Shown: one piece after another, positions 35,741-43,893 of the stretch
How the letters are laid out: the number at the start of each line of letters is the position of its first letter
Position numbering within the stretch: the stretch's first letter is position 1
From: an uncultured Rhodospirillales bacterium
GTDB taxonomy: Bacteria > Pseudomonadota > Alphaproteobacteria > Reyranellales > Reyranellaceae
Direction: 5' to 3'
DNA: 50,244 bases
Assembly (NCBI GenBank): GCA_902825855.1
Contig: CADECW010000004.1
Coordinates: forward strand, 73,681 to 123,924
Made by a program: the position numbers and the translations under genes
Notes under the pieces: model-generated
Told to the model about the DNA's origin: nothing
Database searches by the model: none
The model's input: only the letters and a program-made list of their open reading frames with translations

Positions 35741-37207
35741 CTACTCCGCCGCGACCTTCGCCCGCTCGCCGTTCAGCACCGTCGCCGCCTCCTTCGCCAC
35801 CACGGTCCCTTCGAAGAAGGTCGGGTTCTGCTGTCCCCACAGACGCACGGCGTTGGTGAAGGTGAAGTCGCGGAAGTCGTCGGGCGTGATCAGCTCGTCC
35901 TCGACCAGCTCGTGCGCCTCGGGCACCGGGCTCAGCATGTCGGGCACGTCGAAATGGCCGATGTCGGAGCTGAAGATCGCGTTGATGCGCGCGCCGAATG
36001 GATTGGCCCTGCCGAACGCCGTGACGTTCATGCGGTCGTCTGCCTCGCAGCCGAAATAGTAGGGACGGGCGTAGAGGTCGACCCAATCCTCCTTGCGCGC
36101 GATCTTGCAGGCCGCGAAGTCGTCGAGCACCGGCATCCCGCCGGTCGCCTCGTCCTCCTCTTTGGAGGGCCAGCCGTCGCGCTTGTCGAGCTCGGCGGCG
36201 ATCTCCTCGTAGCCGTACTTGTCGACCAGGCTTCTGAGCATCTTTCGGTCGAGCTTCTTGGGATCCATGTAGGCGATGCCCTTGGCGCCGCGCCGTTCCC
36301 AATGCTCGATCAGGTCGGCGAAGAGCTGGCAGCCCCAGCCCACGCCGCCCTCGAGGAAGGCGAAGTTGAGGTCGGGGAAGCGCCGCGTCACGCCGCCCAG
36401 GAACAAGCCCTTGGCGATCGAATGCCCGGCCGCCGCGAAGTGGCCGATATGGTTGAAGGTGAAGTTGCTCGGCGAATTGCGCAGGCCAAATCCGCGGCCG
36501 CCGGCATGGAAGGTGGGTGCGATGCGCAGCTCACGGCACTTCTGCCAAACCAGGTCGTAGTCGTGATCGCTGTCGATGCCGAGGTTCTCGTAGGTGACCG
36601 CGAAGCGACCGGATGCCAGGTCGAGATCCTTGGCTGACGGTATCCGACGCGGAATGCCGCCGCCGAACATGCCCACCTTGGCGCCGAGCTCCTTGACGCA
36701 GAACTCCAGCTCGGCGATCGCCTCGTCCGGCGTGAACATCGGGATCACGGCGGCCGGCGTCAGCCGGTCCGAGAGCTTGGCGAAGTATTCGTGGCTGACG
36801 ATGTTGAAGCCGCGCACCACGGCGCGCCGCGTCTCGTCGTCGGGAATGCGCGGGATGCTGAGGCCGGCGGTGGGATAGATCACGCCGAAATCGATGCCGA
36901 GCTCGTCGAGCCGGTCATAGAGCATGCGCGGCATCATCGCCGTGGCGCGATCGCGCGTGTTGGTGGTCTGGCGGCTCCAGTAGCCTTCCATCGCGATGCC
37001 GCGTTGCTTGCGCTCGGCGATCGAGAGGTTGAGCGCGTCGGGAATGCGGCGCTGCGAGGCAAGGAAGCCGTCCCCCGCCTTGTCGCCTGCGACCTTGCGC
37101 ATGCGCTCGGCGAAGACCGGGCCGTACTCGATCCAATGGCCGTCGGCGTCGATGATTGGATGCTTTACGCTGGAACGAACTTCTGCGGGGCTGCGATGAG
37201 AACTCAT
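35741..37207 (-). CDS. Amidohydrolase-family (COG2159-type) protein
   Basis: A 488-residue TIM-barrel hydrolase of the Amidohydro_2 family. IIDADGHWIEYGPVF contains the DxH metal-site equivalent (here ADGHW); GIDFGVIYPTAGLSIPRIPD, TFHAGGRG (metal His), HIGHFAAAG and the C-terminal FSSDIGHFDVPD (metal Asp) follow. Relatives include decarboxylases such as 6-methylsalicylate or uracil-5-carboxylate decarboxylase and several of unknown substrate. Length is greater than the 300-350 common in the family, with an insertion around residues 290-380. It directly abuts the peptidase gene tail to tail (stop at 35741 against 35740). Confidence 0.9.
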   Translation of the reverse strand: MSSHRSPAEVRSSVKHPIIDADGHWIEYGPVFAERMRKVAGDKAGDGFLASQRRIPDALNLSIAERKQRGIAMEGYWSRQTTNTRDRATAMMPRMLYDRLDELGIDFGVIYPTAGLSIPRIPDDETRRAVVRGFNIVSHEYFAKLSDRLTPAAVIPMFTPDEAIAELEFCVKELGAKVGMFGGGIPRRIPSAKDLDLASGRFAVTYENLGIDSDHDYDLVWQKCRELRIAPTFHAGGRGFGLRNSPSNFTFNHIGHFAAAGHSIAKGLFLGGVTRRFPDLNFAFLEGGVGWGCQLFADLIEHWERRGAKGIAYMDPKKLDRKMLRSLVDKYGYEEIAAELDKRDGWPSKEEDEATGGMPVLDDFAACKIARKEDWVDLYARPYYFGCEADDRMNVTAFGRANPFGARINAIFSSDIGHFDVPDMLSPVPEAHELVEDELITPDDFRDFTFTNAVRLWGQQNPTFFEGTVVAKEAATVLNGERAKVAAE

Positions 37208-37308
37208 GCCGGCCTCCTGGGAGCTGTCGATTCGCCAGATTTAGCCCGCGAACGCTAGTCCCGCCGCCGGCACGGCGCAACCTTGGTAGCTCTGCACAGG
37301 GATCAATG

Positions 37309-37483
37309 CCGTCATCGCGCCGTAGCGCGAAGCGCGGACACCACACCGTCATCCCGACCGGAGCGCGAAGCGCGGGTACCACCCGTCATCCCGACCGGAG
37401 CGCGAAGCGCGGAGCGGAGGGACCTTTTCATGGCCTTCGATTCAATGACGAGGTCCTCCGCTTCGCTCCGGTCGGGATGACGG
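37309..37483. repeat. 37-bp-period repeat cluster with long inverted arm
   Basis: Three head-to-tail units begin at 37309, 37346 and 37383, exactly 37 bases apart, each starting CCGTCATC and containing GCGCGAAGCGCGG. The first unit is diverged. The third unit's first 20 bases, CCGTCATCCCGACCGGAGCG (37383-37402), are perfectly complementary to 37464-37483, and inner parts (GGACCT / AGGTCC) also pair, so the segment can form a very long hairpin. The 290 bases between the amidohydrolase and DadA-like genes hold only this. Confidence 0.85.
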
Positions 37484-37497
37484 TGGAATGCGCCGCC

Positions 37498-38745
37498 TCA
37501 GCCGAACCTGCCAGGATCGCAGGCCTGCAATGTCTCGGGCAGTGTTTCACCCGCCATCTGGCGTGCGATCAGCCGGCCGGTCGCCGTGGCGAGCGTGAGG
37601 CCGACGTGCTGATGGCCATAGCCGCAATAGACGTTGGCGAGCCTGGGCGCTCGGCCGATCGCCGGCCGGAAGTCGGGCAGGGTCGGCCGCTCGCCGATCC
37701 AGCGGCTCTGCTCGGCGCCGCCGACACCGGGAAAGACGTCCTTGAGATGCCGCACCAGCAAGTCGGCGCGATGCCACGACGGCGGCTGGTGGGGAGCGGC
37801 GAGCTCGACAGTGCCGGCGACGCGCAGGCCTTCCTCCATCGGCGTGATGAAGAAGCCGCGCTCGGCCGGGCTCACCGGCAGTTCGAAGCGCACATTGTCG
37901 GGCGCCAGCATGACGTGATAGCCGCGTTCGGCGACCAGCGGGGCATTGAAGCCCAGCAATCGCGTCAGCTCGCCCGAGGCGCGCCCGGCCGCGACCACGA
38001 CGGCCTTGGCCGGGAGGATCTGATCGGTGATCTCGACCGAGGTCACGCGGTTGCCGTCGCGACCGAAGCCGCGCACGCGGCCGCGCAGCAGCGTGCCGCC
38101 ATCGGCCGCGAAGCGCTCGGCCAGCGTCGCCACCACCTTGTAGGGATTGATGGTGTGCATGCCGTGCGAGTAGTAGACGCCGCGCACGATGCGGTCGGTC
38201 AAGCCCGGCGCCAGCTCGCGGGCTCGGTTGCCGTCGACGATCTCGAACTCGGTCCCTTTGGCGCGTTGCAGCGCGCGCTCTTCCTCGCCCGAGGCGAAGG
38301 CCGCTTCGCTTTCATAGACATAGAGGGCGCCTTGCGTGCGAAACAGCTCGCCCAGTCCCGAGGCCTGGATCTCGGCCTTCCAGGCGATGTTGGCCTCGGC
38401 CATCAGGGGCACGAAGGAATCGACGCCTTTCCTGACCTCGGCCTGGCTGTAGGCGGCAAGCGCGAAACGCGCCATCCAGGGCAGGAGCGCGGGAATGCTG
38501 GGCGGATGAACGGTGAGCGGTCCGTTGCGGTCCATCAGCATTTGCGGCACGCGCTTCAGGGTCGATGGCCGGGCGAGCGGCAGCACGTGGTCGATGGCAA
38601 TGAAGCCGGCATTGCCGTAGGACGTCGCCCGACCGGGCTCGCCGCTGTCGATCAGGGTGACGGCATGGCCCTCGCGCTGCAGGGCGCGGGCCGTCGCGGT
38701 GCCGATGATGCCGGCGCCAATAACGATGACAGGCTGGTCGTTCAT
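37498..38745 (-). CDS. DadA-like FAD-dependent D-amino acid dehydrogenase
   Basis: A 415-residue flavoprotein of the DAO family. VIVIGAGIIGTATARALQREGHAVTLID (FAD site, residues 6-33) is followed by PGRATSYGNAGFIA, the mark of DadA-type enzymes, PLTVHPPSIPALLPWMARF, and the C-terminal YGHQHVGLTLATATGRLIA. DadA oxidises D-amino acids to 2-oxoacids and passes electrons to the respiratory chain. No alanine racemase gene is next to it. Its stop lies 14 bases from the inverted arm of the repeat cluster. Confidence 0.93.
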   Translation of the reverse strand: MNDQPVIVIGAGIIGTATARALQREGHAVTLIDSGEPGRATSYGNAGFIAIDHVLPLARPSTLKRVPQMLMDRNGPLTVHPPSIPALLPWMARFALAAYSQAEVRKGVDSFVPLMAEANIAWKAEIQASGLGELFRTQGALYVYESEAAFASGEEERALQRAKGTEFEIVDGNRARELAPGLTDRIVRGVYYSHGMHTINPYKVVATLAERFAADGGTLLRGRVRGFGRDGNRVTSVEITDQILPAKAVVVAAGRASGELTRLLGFNAPLVAERGYHVMLAPDNVRFELPVSPAERGFFITPMEEGLRVAGTVELAAPHQPPSWHRADLLVRHLKDVFPGVGGAEQSRWIGERPTLPDFRPAIGRAPRLANVYCGYGHQHVGLTLATATGRLIARQMAGETLPETLQACDPGRFG

Positions 38746-38824
38746 GGCGGGACGTTAGCACGGCGCGTGAACGTGGCTGCGGCTTGAGATTGATTTGTCC
38801 CTGTTAATCACTATTTACGGCACC

Positions 38825-39385
38825 ATGTCCCCACAATCCGAAACTTCCTCCGGGCCGGGCTGGCACGCCACGACCATTCTTTCCGTCCGCAAGGGCGGCC
38901 AGGTGGTGATGGCGGGCGACGGTCAGGTCTCGATGGGCCAGACCATCGTGAAGGGCAATGCCAAGAAGGTACGCCGGTTGGGCAACGGCCAGATCGTCTC
39001 GGGCTTCGCCGGGTCCACGGCTGATGCCTTCACGCTCTTCGAGCGCCTCGAGAGCAAGCTCGAGCGCCATCCCGGCCAGCTCCTGCGCGCCTGCATCGAG
39101 CTCGCCAAGGACTGGCGCACCGACCGCTACTTGCGCCGGCTCGAGGCGATGATGGCGGTAGCTGACAAGGACGTTTCGCTGCTGCTGTCGGGTTCAGGCG
39201 ACGTGCTCGAGCCTGAGGGCGGCATCATCGCCATCGGTTCGGGCGGCAACTATGCACTGGCCGCGGCGCGGGCGCTGATCGACGTCGACGGCCTCGACGC
39301 CGAGGCGATCGCGCGCAAGGCGATGGGCATCGCCGCCGACATCTGCGTCTACACCAACCACAATCTCGTCATCGAAAAGCTTTGA
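38825..39385 (+). CDS. hslV: ATP-dependent protease peptidase subunit HslV
   Basis: HslV is the proteolytic core of the HslUV (ClpQY) protease. The 186-residue precursor has a propeptide of 16 residues; cleavage before [10 protein letters not shown] exposes the catalytic threonine. [22 protein letters not shown] and [17 protein letters not shown] are family marks, and the final [11 protein letters not shown] is standard. The ATG at 38825 is preferred to one at 38795. The region before it is A+T-rich (38789-38818), as expected for a promoter. hslU follows 5 bases after the stop. Confidence 0.97.
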   Translation: MSPQSETSSGPGWHATTILSVRKGGQVVMAGDGQVSMGQTIVKGNAKKVRRLGNGQIVSGFAGSTADAFTLFERLESKLERHPGQLLRACIELAKDWRTDRYLRRLEAMMAVADKDVSLLLSGSGDVLEPEGGIIAIGSGGNYALAAARALIDVDGLDAEAIARKAMGIAADICVYTNHNLVIEKL

Positions 39386-39390
39386 GTGAA

Positions 39391-40701
39391 ATGAGCAACG
39401 ACTTTTCCCCTCGTGAGATCGTCTCCGAACTCGACAAGCACATCGTCGGCCAGCAGGACGCCAAGCGCGCCGTTGCCATCGCGCTGCGCAACCGTTGGCG
39501 CCGCCTGCAGCTGCCCGACGCGCTGCGCGAGGAAGTGCTGCCCAAGAACATCCTGATGATCGGCCCGACCGGCTGCGGCAAGACCGAGATCGCGCGCCGC
39601 CTGGCCAAGCTCGCCAACGCGCCGTTCCTCAAGGTCGAGGCGACCAAGTTCACCGAAGTCGGCTATGTCGGCCGCGACGTCGAGCAGATCGCGCGCGACC
39701 TGATGGAGGCCGCCATCGACATGGCGCGCGAACGCCTGCGCAAGGATGTGCGTGCCAAGGCCGAGCTTGCCGCCGAGGACCGCGTGCTCGATGCCCTGTG
39801 CGGCAGCGGCGCCAGCGAGGAGACGCGCCTGCGCTTCCGCCACAAGCTGCGCGCCGGCGAGCTCAACGAGCGCGAGGTCGAGATCGAGGTCGCCGACACC
39901 GGCGCACCCATGCAGTTCGAGGTGCCGGGCCAGCCTGGCGCCTCGGTCGGCATGATCAATCTCGGCGACATGCTGGGCAAGGCGTTCGGCGGGCGCACCA
40001 AGAAGCGCAAGCTGACGGTTGCCGAGTCCTACGAGACGCTGATGCGCGAGGAGAGCGACAAGCTGCTCGACCAGGAGAAGGTGGTGCGCGAGGCGCGCGA
40101 TTCGGTCGAGCAGAACGGCATCGTGTTCATCGACGAGATCGACAAGATCACCGCGCGCAGCGAGTTTCGCGGTGGCGGCGACGTCAGCCGCGAGGGCGTG
40201 CAGCGGGACCTCTTGCCGCTGATCGAAGGCACGACGGTGAACACCAAGCACGGGCCGGTGAAGACGGACCATGTGCTGTTCATCTGTTCGGGTGCCTTCC
40301 ACCTCGCCAAGCCGTCGGACATGCTGCCGGAGCTGCAGGGCCGCCTGCCGATCCGGGTGAGCCTGGCATCGCTCAGTCAGGAGGATTTTCGCCGCATCCT
40401 GACCGAGCCCGAGGCGAGCCTGGTCAAGCAGTACAAGGCCTTGCTCGGGACCGAGAAAGTCGACCTCGACTTCAAGCCCGATGCCATCGACGAACTCGCC
40501 AAGCTCTCGGCCGAGATCAACGAGTCGGTCGAGAACATCGGCGCGCGCCGCCTGCATACGGTTATGGAGAAGCTTCTGGAGGAGATCAGCTTCACCGCCT
40601 CCGACAAGCCCGGCCAGAAGATCGACATCGACGCGGCCTACGTGCGCGAGCGCGTCGGCTCGCTGGCGAAGAATGCGGATCTCAGCAAGTTCGTGCTCTG
40701 A
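39391..40701 (+). CDS. hslU: ATP-dependent protease ATPase subunit HslU
   Basis: HslU is the AAA+ unfoldase that feeds HslV. The 436-residue protein begins [25 protein letters not shown] (in two parts), then Walker [10 protein letters not shown] (about residues 57-65), [18 protein letters not shown], the intermediate domain (about 110-240), Walker [12 protein letters not shown], the sensor region [12 protein letters not shown], and [20 protein letters not shown]. The C-terminal LSKFVL is the tail that docks into HslV. An in-frame TTG four bases before the hslV stop is not preferred over the ATG. Confidence 0.98.
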   Translation: MSNDFSPREIVSELDKHIVGQQDAKRAVAIALRNRWRRLQLPDALREEVLPKNILMIGPTGCGKTEIARRLAKLANAPFLKVEATKFTEVGYVGRDVEQIARDLMEAAIDMARERLRKDVRAKAELAAEDRVLDALCGSGASEETRLRFRHKLRAGELNEREVEIEVADTGAPMQFEVPGQPGASVGMINLGDMLGKAFGGRTKKRKLTVAESYETLMREESDKLLDQEKVVREARDSVEQNGIVFIDEIDKITARSEFRGGGDVSREGVQRDLLPLIEGTTVNTKHGPVKTDHVLFICSGAFHLAKPSDMLPELQGRLPIRVSLASLSQEDFRRILTEPEASLVKQYKALLGTEKVDLDFKPDAIDELAKLSAEINESVENIGARRLHTVMEKLLEEISFTASDKPGQKIDIDAAYVRERVGSLAKNADLSKFVL

Positions 40702-40708
40702 TCCTTCA

Positions 40709-40745
40709 ACCGGAGCGCAGACACCACACCGTCAGCCCGACCGGA
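40709..40745 (+). repeat. Degenerate copy of the dispersed repeat
   Basis: The segment GCGCAGACACCACACCGTCA followed by GCCCGACCGGA (40715-40745) matches 37333-37361 plus flanks with about two differences in 31 bases. It lies in the gap after hslU. A second partial match, ACCGGAGCGC, precedes it. Confidence 0.7.
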
Positions 40746-40780
40746 ATGACGAAGTCGTTGGGGCCATTGCTTCCCTCTGA

Positions 40781-40918
40781 CTAAAGGCAGTACGCCGCGA
40801 TCAGGTCGATCAGGTATGCCGGGCCGTTGAGGCCCCACATGACGAACGACACCGCGACCGCGGCGACCAGCAAAGAGGCGGCGCCCCACAGGACGACGGA
40901 GCGCCACCCCTCGACCAT
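40781..40918 (-). CDS. Very small membrane protein coupled to an MFS transporter gene
   Basis: A 45-residue product starting MVEGWRSVVLWGAASLLVAA with one clear membrane segment (about residues 8-28) and a second weakly hydrophobic stretch (GPAYLIDLIAAYCL). Its ATG lies 2 bases after the stop of the MFS gene on the same strand, so translation would be coupled. Several MFS transporters are known to be followed by tiny one-helix companions; this could be one, but I cannot match it to a named family. The convergent hslU ends 80 bases away. Confidence 0.5.
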   Translation of the reverse strand: MVEGWRSVVLWGAASLLVAAVAVSFVMWGLNGPAYLIDLIAAYCL

Positions 40919-40920
40919 GG

Positions 40921-42171
40921 TCACGCCGGCTGCGGCACGGCGGCGGCCGGCCGCGTCAGCCGCTCCTCGACGATCGGCCAGTGCAGCAGGGCCGAGACGA
41001 GTCCAAGCGCGATCGAGATCCACCACATCAGGTCGTAGTTGCCCTGCAGGTCATACAGCCGGCCACCGCCCCAGCCGCCGAAGAAGCTGCCGACCTGATG
41101 CCCGAAGAACACGATGCCGTTCAGCATGGTGAGATGCACCGGCCCGAAAATGAAGCCGACCAGTGCCGTGGTGAGTGGCACGGTGCCCAGCCACAGGAAG
41201 CCGAGTGCCGCCGCAAAGATCAGCACCGAGGCCGCCGACAGCGGCGCCACGACGAATCCCAGGAACACCAGAGAGCGCAGGAGGTAGAGCAGCGTCAGCA
41301 GGTTCTTGCGCTTGTACTTGCCGCCCAGCGAACTCCAGAGGATGGCACCTGCAATGTTGAACAGCCCGACCATGCCGATCGCCCAGCCGCCGAGCTCAGC
41401 CGGCGAGAGCTTTATTCCGAACAGCGAGAGCCCGATGCCCTTGTCGGAAATGTAAGCGGGCAGATGGCCGCCGACGAAGGCGACGTGGAAGCCACAGACG
41501 AAATATCCGATCACAAGCAACACGTAGCTCTTCTGCGCGAAGGCTTCCGACAGGGCTTCGCCGGTCGATTGCCTGCCGCCTCCGGCCTTTCGGCTGGCGG
41601 CGATCTGCTGACTGTCGTTCAGCCCGACCGACAGGAAGATCATCAGCACGGCTACGCCCGTCAGCGCCCACATCGTCGGTCGCCAGTCGCCGAACCAGTT
41701 CTGCAGCACGGCTGCCAGCGGAACGATGAAGAATTGGCCGAACGAACCGCCAGCCGAGCAGATTCCTACCGCCAGCGCCGCCTTGGCGGGCGGCGCCACA
41801 CGCAGGATCACGCCAAGCACCGGTCCGAACGAAGCGGCCGACAGGCCGACGCCGACCAGGATGTTGCCCAGCACCAGCATGAAGCCGTCATGCATGACGG
41901 CCGTCACGACCATGCCCAGGACATAGACCACGCCGCCACCGGCGATGGTCCAGGCCGAGCCGAAACGATCGCACAGCCGGCCGGCCAACGGCGCCACGGC
42001 GCCCATCAGCAGCATCGAAAGCGCCGTACCGAAGGAGAACAACTCTCGGCCAACGTTCAACTCGGCCGAAACAGGCTTCAGGAAAATGCCGAAGCTCTGG
42101 CGTACGCCCAGACCGATGGTGAGGACGAGAAAACCGCACCAAACGGCGGTCCAGTAGGAGCGGGAGGTCAT
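40921..42171 (-). CDS. MFS transporter (oxalate/formate or monocarboxylate type)
   Basis: A 416-residue transporter with 12 predicted helices. LTIGLGVRQSFGIFLKPVSAELNVGRELFSFG is the N-terminal signature of the UhpC/OFA-MCT-like MFS proteins common in alphaproteobacteria. GRLCDRFGSAWTIAGGGV is the loop 2-3 motif A, and the second half shows GGHLPAYISDKGIG and GPVHLTMLNGIVFFGHQVGSFFGGWGGG. Substrate unknown; related proteins carry monocarboxylates. Followed without a gap by a 45-codon membrane ORF. Divergent from the alpha/beta hydrolase gene, with 70 bases between. Confidence 0.93.
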   Translation of the reverse strand: MTSRSYWTAVWCGFLVLTIGLGVRQSFGIFLKPVSAELNVGRELFSFGTALSMLLMGAVAPLAGRLCDRFGSAWTIAGGGVVYVLGMVVTAVMHDGFMLVLGNILVGVGLSAASFGPVLGVILRVAPPAKAALAVGICSAGGSFGQFFIVPLAAVLQNWFGDWRPTMWALTGVAVLMIFLSVGLNDSQQIAASRKAGGGRQSTGEALSEAFAQKSYVLLVIGYFVCGFHVAFVGGHLPAYISDKGIGLSLFGIKLSPAELGGWAIGMVGLFNIAGAILWSSLGGKYKRKNLLTLLYLLRSLVFLGFVVAPLSAASVLIFAAALGFLWLGTVPLTTALVGFIFGPVHLTMLNGIVFFGHQVGSFFGGWGGGRLYDLQGNYDLMWWISIALGLVSALLHWPIVEERLTRPAAAVPQPA

Positions 42172-42241
42172 CGGGGCAACTTGCGGTCGAGAGGAGGGGC
42201 TGACAAGGCGTTCGCCTTGAGTCTTTCCATAGAATTACTTC

Positions 42242-43801
42242 ATGCCGTCACAAGCCATCATGTGGCACAACGTGTCCATGGCTCGACTGTGCTGGCGAGG
42301 CGGCTTGGCAGCATTCCTGCTCATTTTGGCAGGAAGCGCGTCTGCCGCGCCGCGACTGGAGCGCGAACGCTGTTCCTTCAAGCCGCCACGCGGCGATCGC
42401 GTCGAATGCTTCGTGCTGATCGTGCCGGAGAATCGCGAGCAGCCCGAAGGCCGTGAAGTGCGTCTCAAGGTGGCGGTGCTGAAGGCCAAGCGCACGGTTG
42501 GCGCCGAGCCCATGGTCTATCTGTCCGGCGGCCCAGGCGACGCGCCGCTCGTGGCTTCAAGTCCGGGTGCCGACGCGCTGGCCGAAGGCGATTGGTGGAA
42601 CGAGACCGCCAACATCCGCCGCAAGCGCGACGTCATCATCCCGAGCCAGCGCGGCGCCGGCGGCGCCACTCCCAATCTCGACTGCTTCGATCCGCGCACC
42701 AGCGAGCCCGCCAAGGCGCGCCGCCGTGCGGTGACAGAGGAACAGGAGCGCGAGATCCTGACGCGCTGCCGCTCCGGGCTCGACCGGCGCAAGATCGACC
42801 TCGGCATGTACACCACGCCGGCGCTGGCCGACGACGTGGCCGATCTCGCCGCCGCCATGTCGTTGTCGCGCATCAATATCTACGGCGTCTCCTACGGCAC
42901 CCGCTGGGCGCTGGAGGTGATGCGGCGCCATCCCAGCCTGGTGCGCGCCGCCGTGCTCGACGGCGTCTACCCGCCGCAGGTCAACGGCGAGCAGAACGAG
43001 CCCGAGATCGTTCGCCGCGCCTTCGAGCAGCTCTACGCCGACTGCGCCAAGGACGCGCTGTGCCAAGAGCGCCATCCGACGCTGCGCGGTGACGTCGAAA
43101 GCGCGGTCGAAGCGGCGCAGGGCACGCCGCTGGAGCTCGAGCTGCAGCTGGAGGACGGTCCGCAACCCGTACGACTCGACGGTCCCAAGCTCCTGATGGT
43201 GCTGCTGCACATGATGCGGGAAGGCGAGGCGGCGCTGATCCCCGAGGCGGTCGGCGCCATCCAGCGCAACGACCTCAGGCTGCTGAAGATGTTTGCCGAG
43301 GACCTGGAGAGCAACGATGGCGGCTTGCTCGAGCAGAACGCCCAGCAGTTCGACGGGCTCTACAACAGCATCGAATGCCGCGAGACCTGGGCCGCCGTCG
43401 ATCGCCCGGCGCGGCGCAAGCAGATCGAGGCGAGCGGCGTCTACGGCCTCACCGCCAAGACCAGCAAGTCGCCCGCCTTCTGCCCGGTGTGGCGCGTGGC
43501 GCCGGCGCCTGCAGCGGAGCGTCAGCCGGTAAAGGCAGCGACGCCGACGCTGCTGCTCAGCGGCATGTTCGACTGGCTCACTCCGCCGGCCTGGGGGCGC
43601 GAAGCCGCGCGGCATCTGTCGTCGTCGCGCCATGTCGTCTTCCGCGCCCAGGGTCACGGCGTAGCCGTGCAGGATCCGTGCGCGGCGCGTCTGCGCGATG
43701 CCTTCATCGACGACCCCGACCCCAAGCGGGCACTGCCCTGCCGCGCGGACTCGCCGCCGAACTTCGCTGTGGCGTTCGAACGGGCGCGCAATCTTCCTTA
43801 G
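42242..43801 (+). CDS. Exported alpha/beta hydrolase (TAP-like peptidase type)
   Basis: A 519-residue protein with a signal peptide (LCWRGGLAAFLLILAGSASAAP; ATG 42242 or 42278). The alpha/beta hydrolase core has YLSGGPGDAPL (oxyanion region), RDVIIPSQRGAGGATP, the nucleophile elbow GVSYGTRWAL (Ser, about residue 220), the acid in LLLSGMFDWLTPP and the catalytic His in AQGHGVAV. This matches the S33/tripeptidyl aminopeptidase-like secreted family. Six or more Cys (ERCSF, VECFV, LDCFD, ECRE, FCPV, DPCAA, LPCRA) suggest disulfides in the periplasm. Substrate unknown. Confidence 0.9.
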   Translation: MPSQAIMWHNVSMARLCWRGGLAAFLLILAGSASAAPRLERERCSFKPPRGDRVECFVLIVPENREQPEGREVRLKVAVLKAKRTVGAEPMVYLSGGPGDAPLVASSPGADALAEGDWWNETANIRRKRDVIIPSQRGAGGATPNLDCFDPRTSEPAKARRRAVTEEQEREILTRCRSGLDRRKIDLGMYTTPALADDVADLAAAMSLSRINIYGVSYGTRWALEVMRRHPSLVRAAVLDGVYPPQVNGEQNEPEIVRRAFEQLYADCAKDALCQERHPTLRGDVESAVEAAQGTPLELELQLEDGPQPVRLDGPKLLMVLLHMMREGEAALIPEAVGAIQRNDLRLLKMFAEDLESNDGGLLEQNAQQFDGLYNSIECRETWAAVDRPARRKQIEASGVYGLTAKTSKSPAFCPVWRVAPAPAAERQPVKAATPTLLLSGMFDWLTPPAWGREAARHLSSSRHVVFRAQGHGVAVQDPCAARLRDAFIDDPDPKRALPCRADSPPNFAVAFERARNLP

Positions 43802-43836
43802 CCTTCGCGCGGTCGCGAGAGCCCGATTCTTGCTTC

Positions 43837-43866
43837 GTGACGACGGGTCCATCGGCAGGGTACAAT
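43837..43866 (+). promoter_or_regulatory. Candidate promoter for the SulP gene
   Basis: GTGACG (43837-43842), 18-base spacer, TACAAT (43861-43866), within an A+T-rich stretch (43861-43893) that differs from its surroundings. Predicted start is about 20 bases before the ATG. Confidence 0.4.
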
Positions 43867-43893
43867 CTAAATTACACATAAGTATTTCGTTAA

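Noticed and set aside
35741..35780. Match of CTCGCCGTTCAGCAC to the hisA-end repeat
   Set aside because: Here it encodes Val-Leu-Asn-Gly-Glu inside the amidohydrolase, so the likeness follows from shared residues; flanks do not match.
37309..37420. CRISPR array
   Set aside because: Units are 37 bases in all with no unique spacers between repeats, and no cas genes are present.
38783..38817. Heat-shock (RpoH) promoter before hslV
   Set aside because: CTTGAG is present, but no -10 element lies at the expected spacing; TTGATT-16-TATTTA would leave almost no leader. I could not choose.
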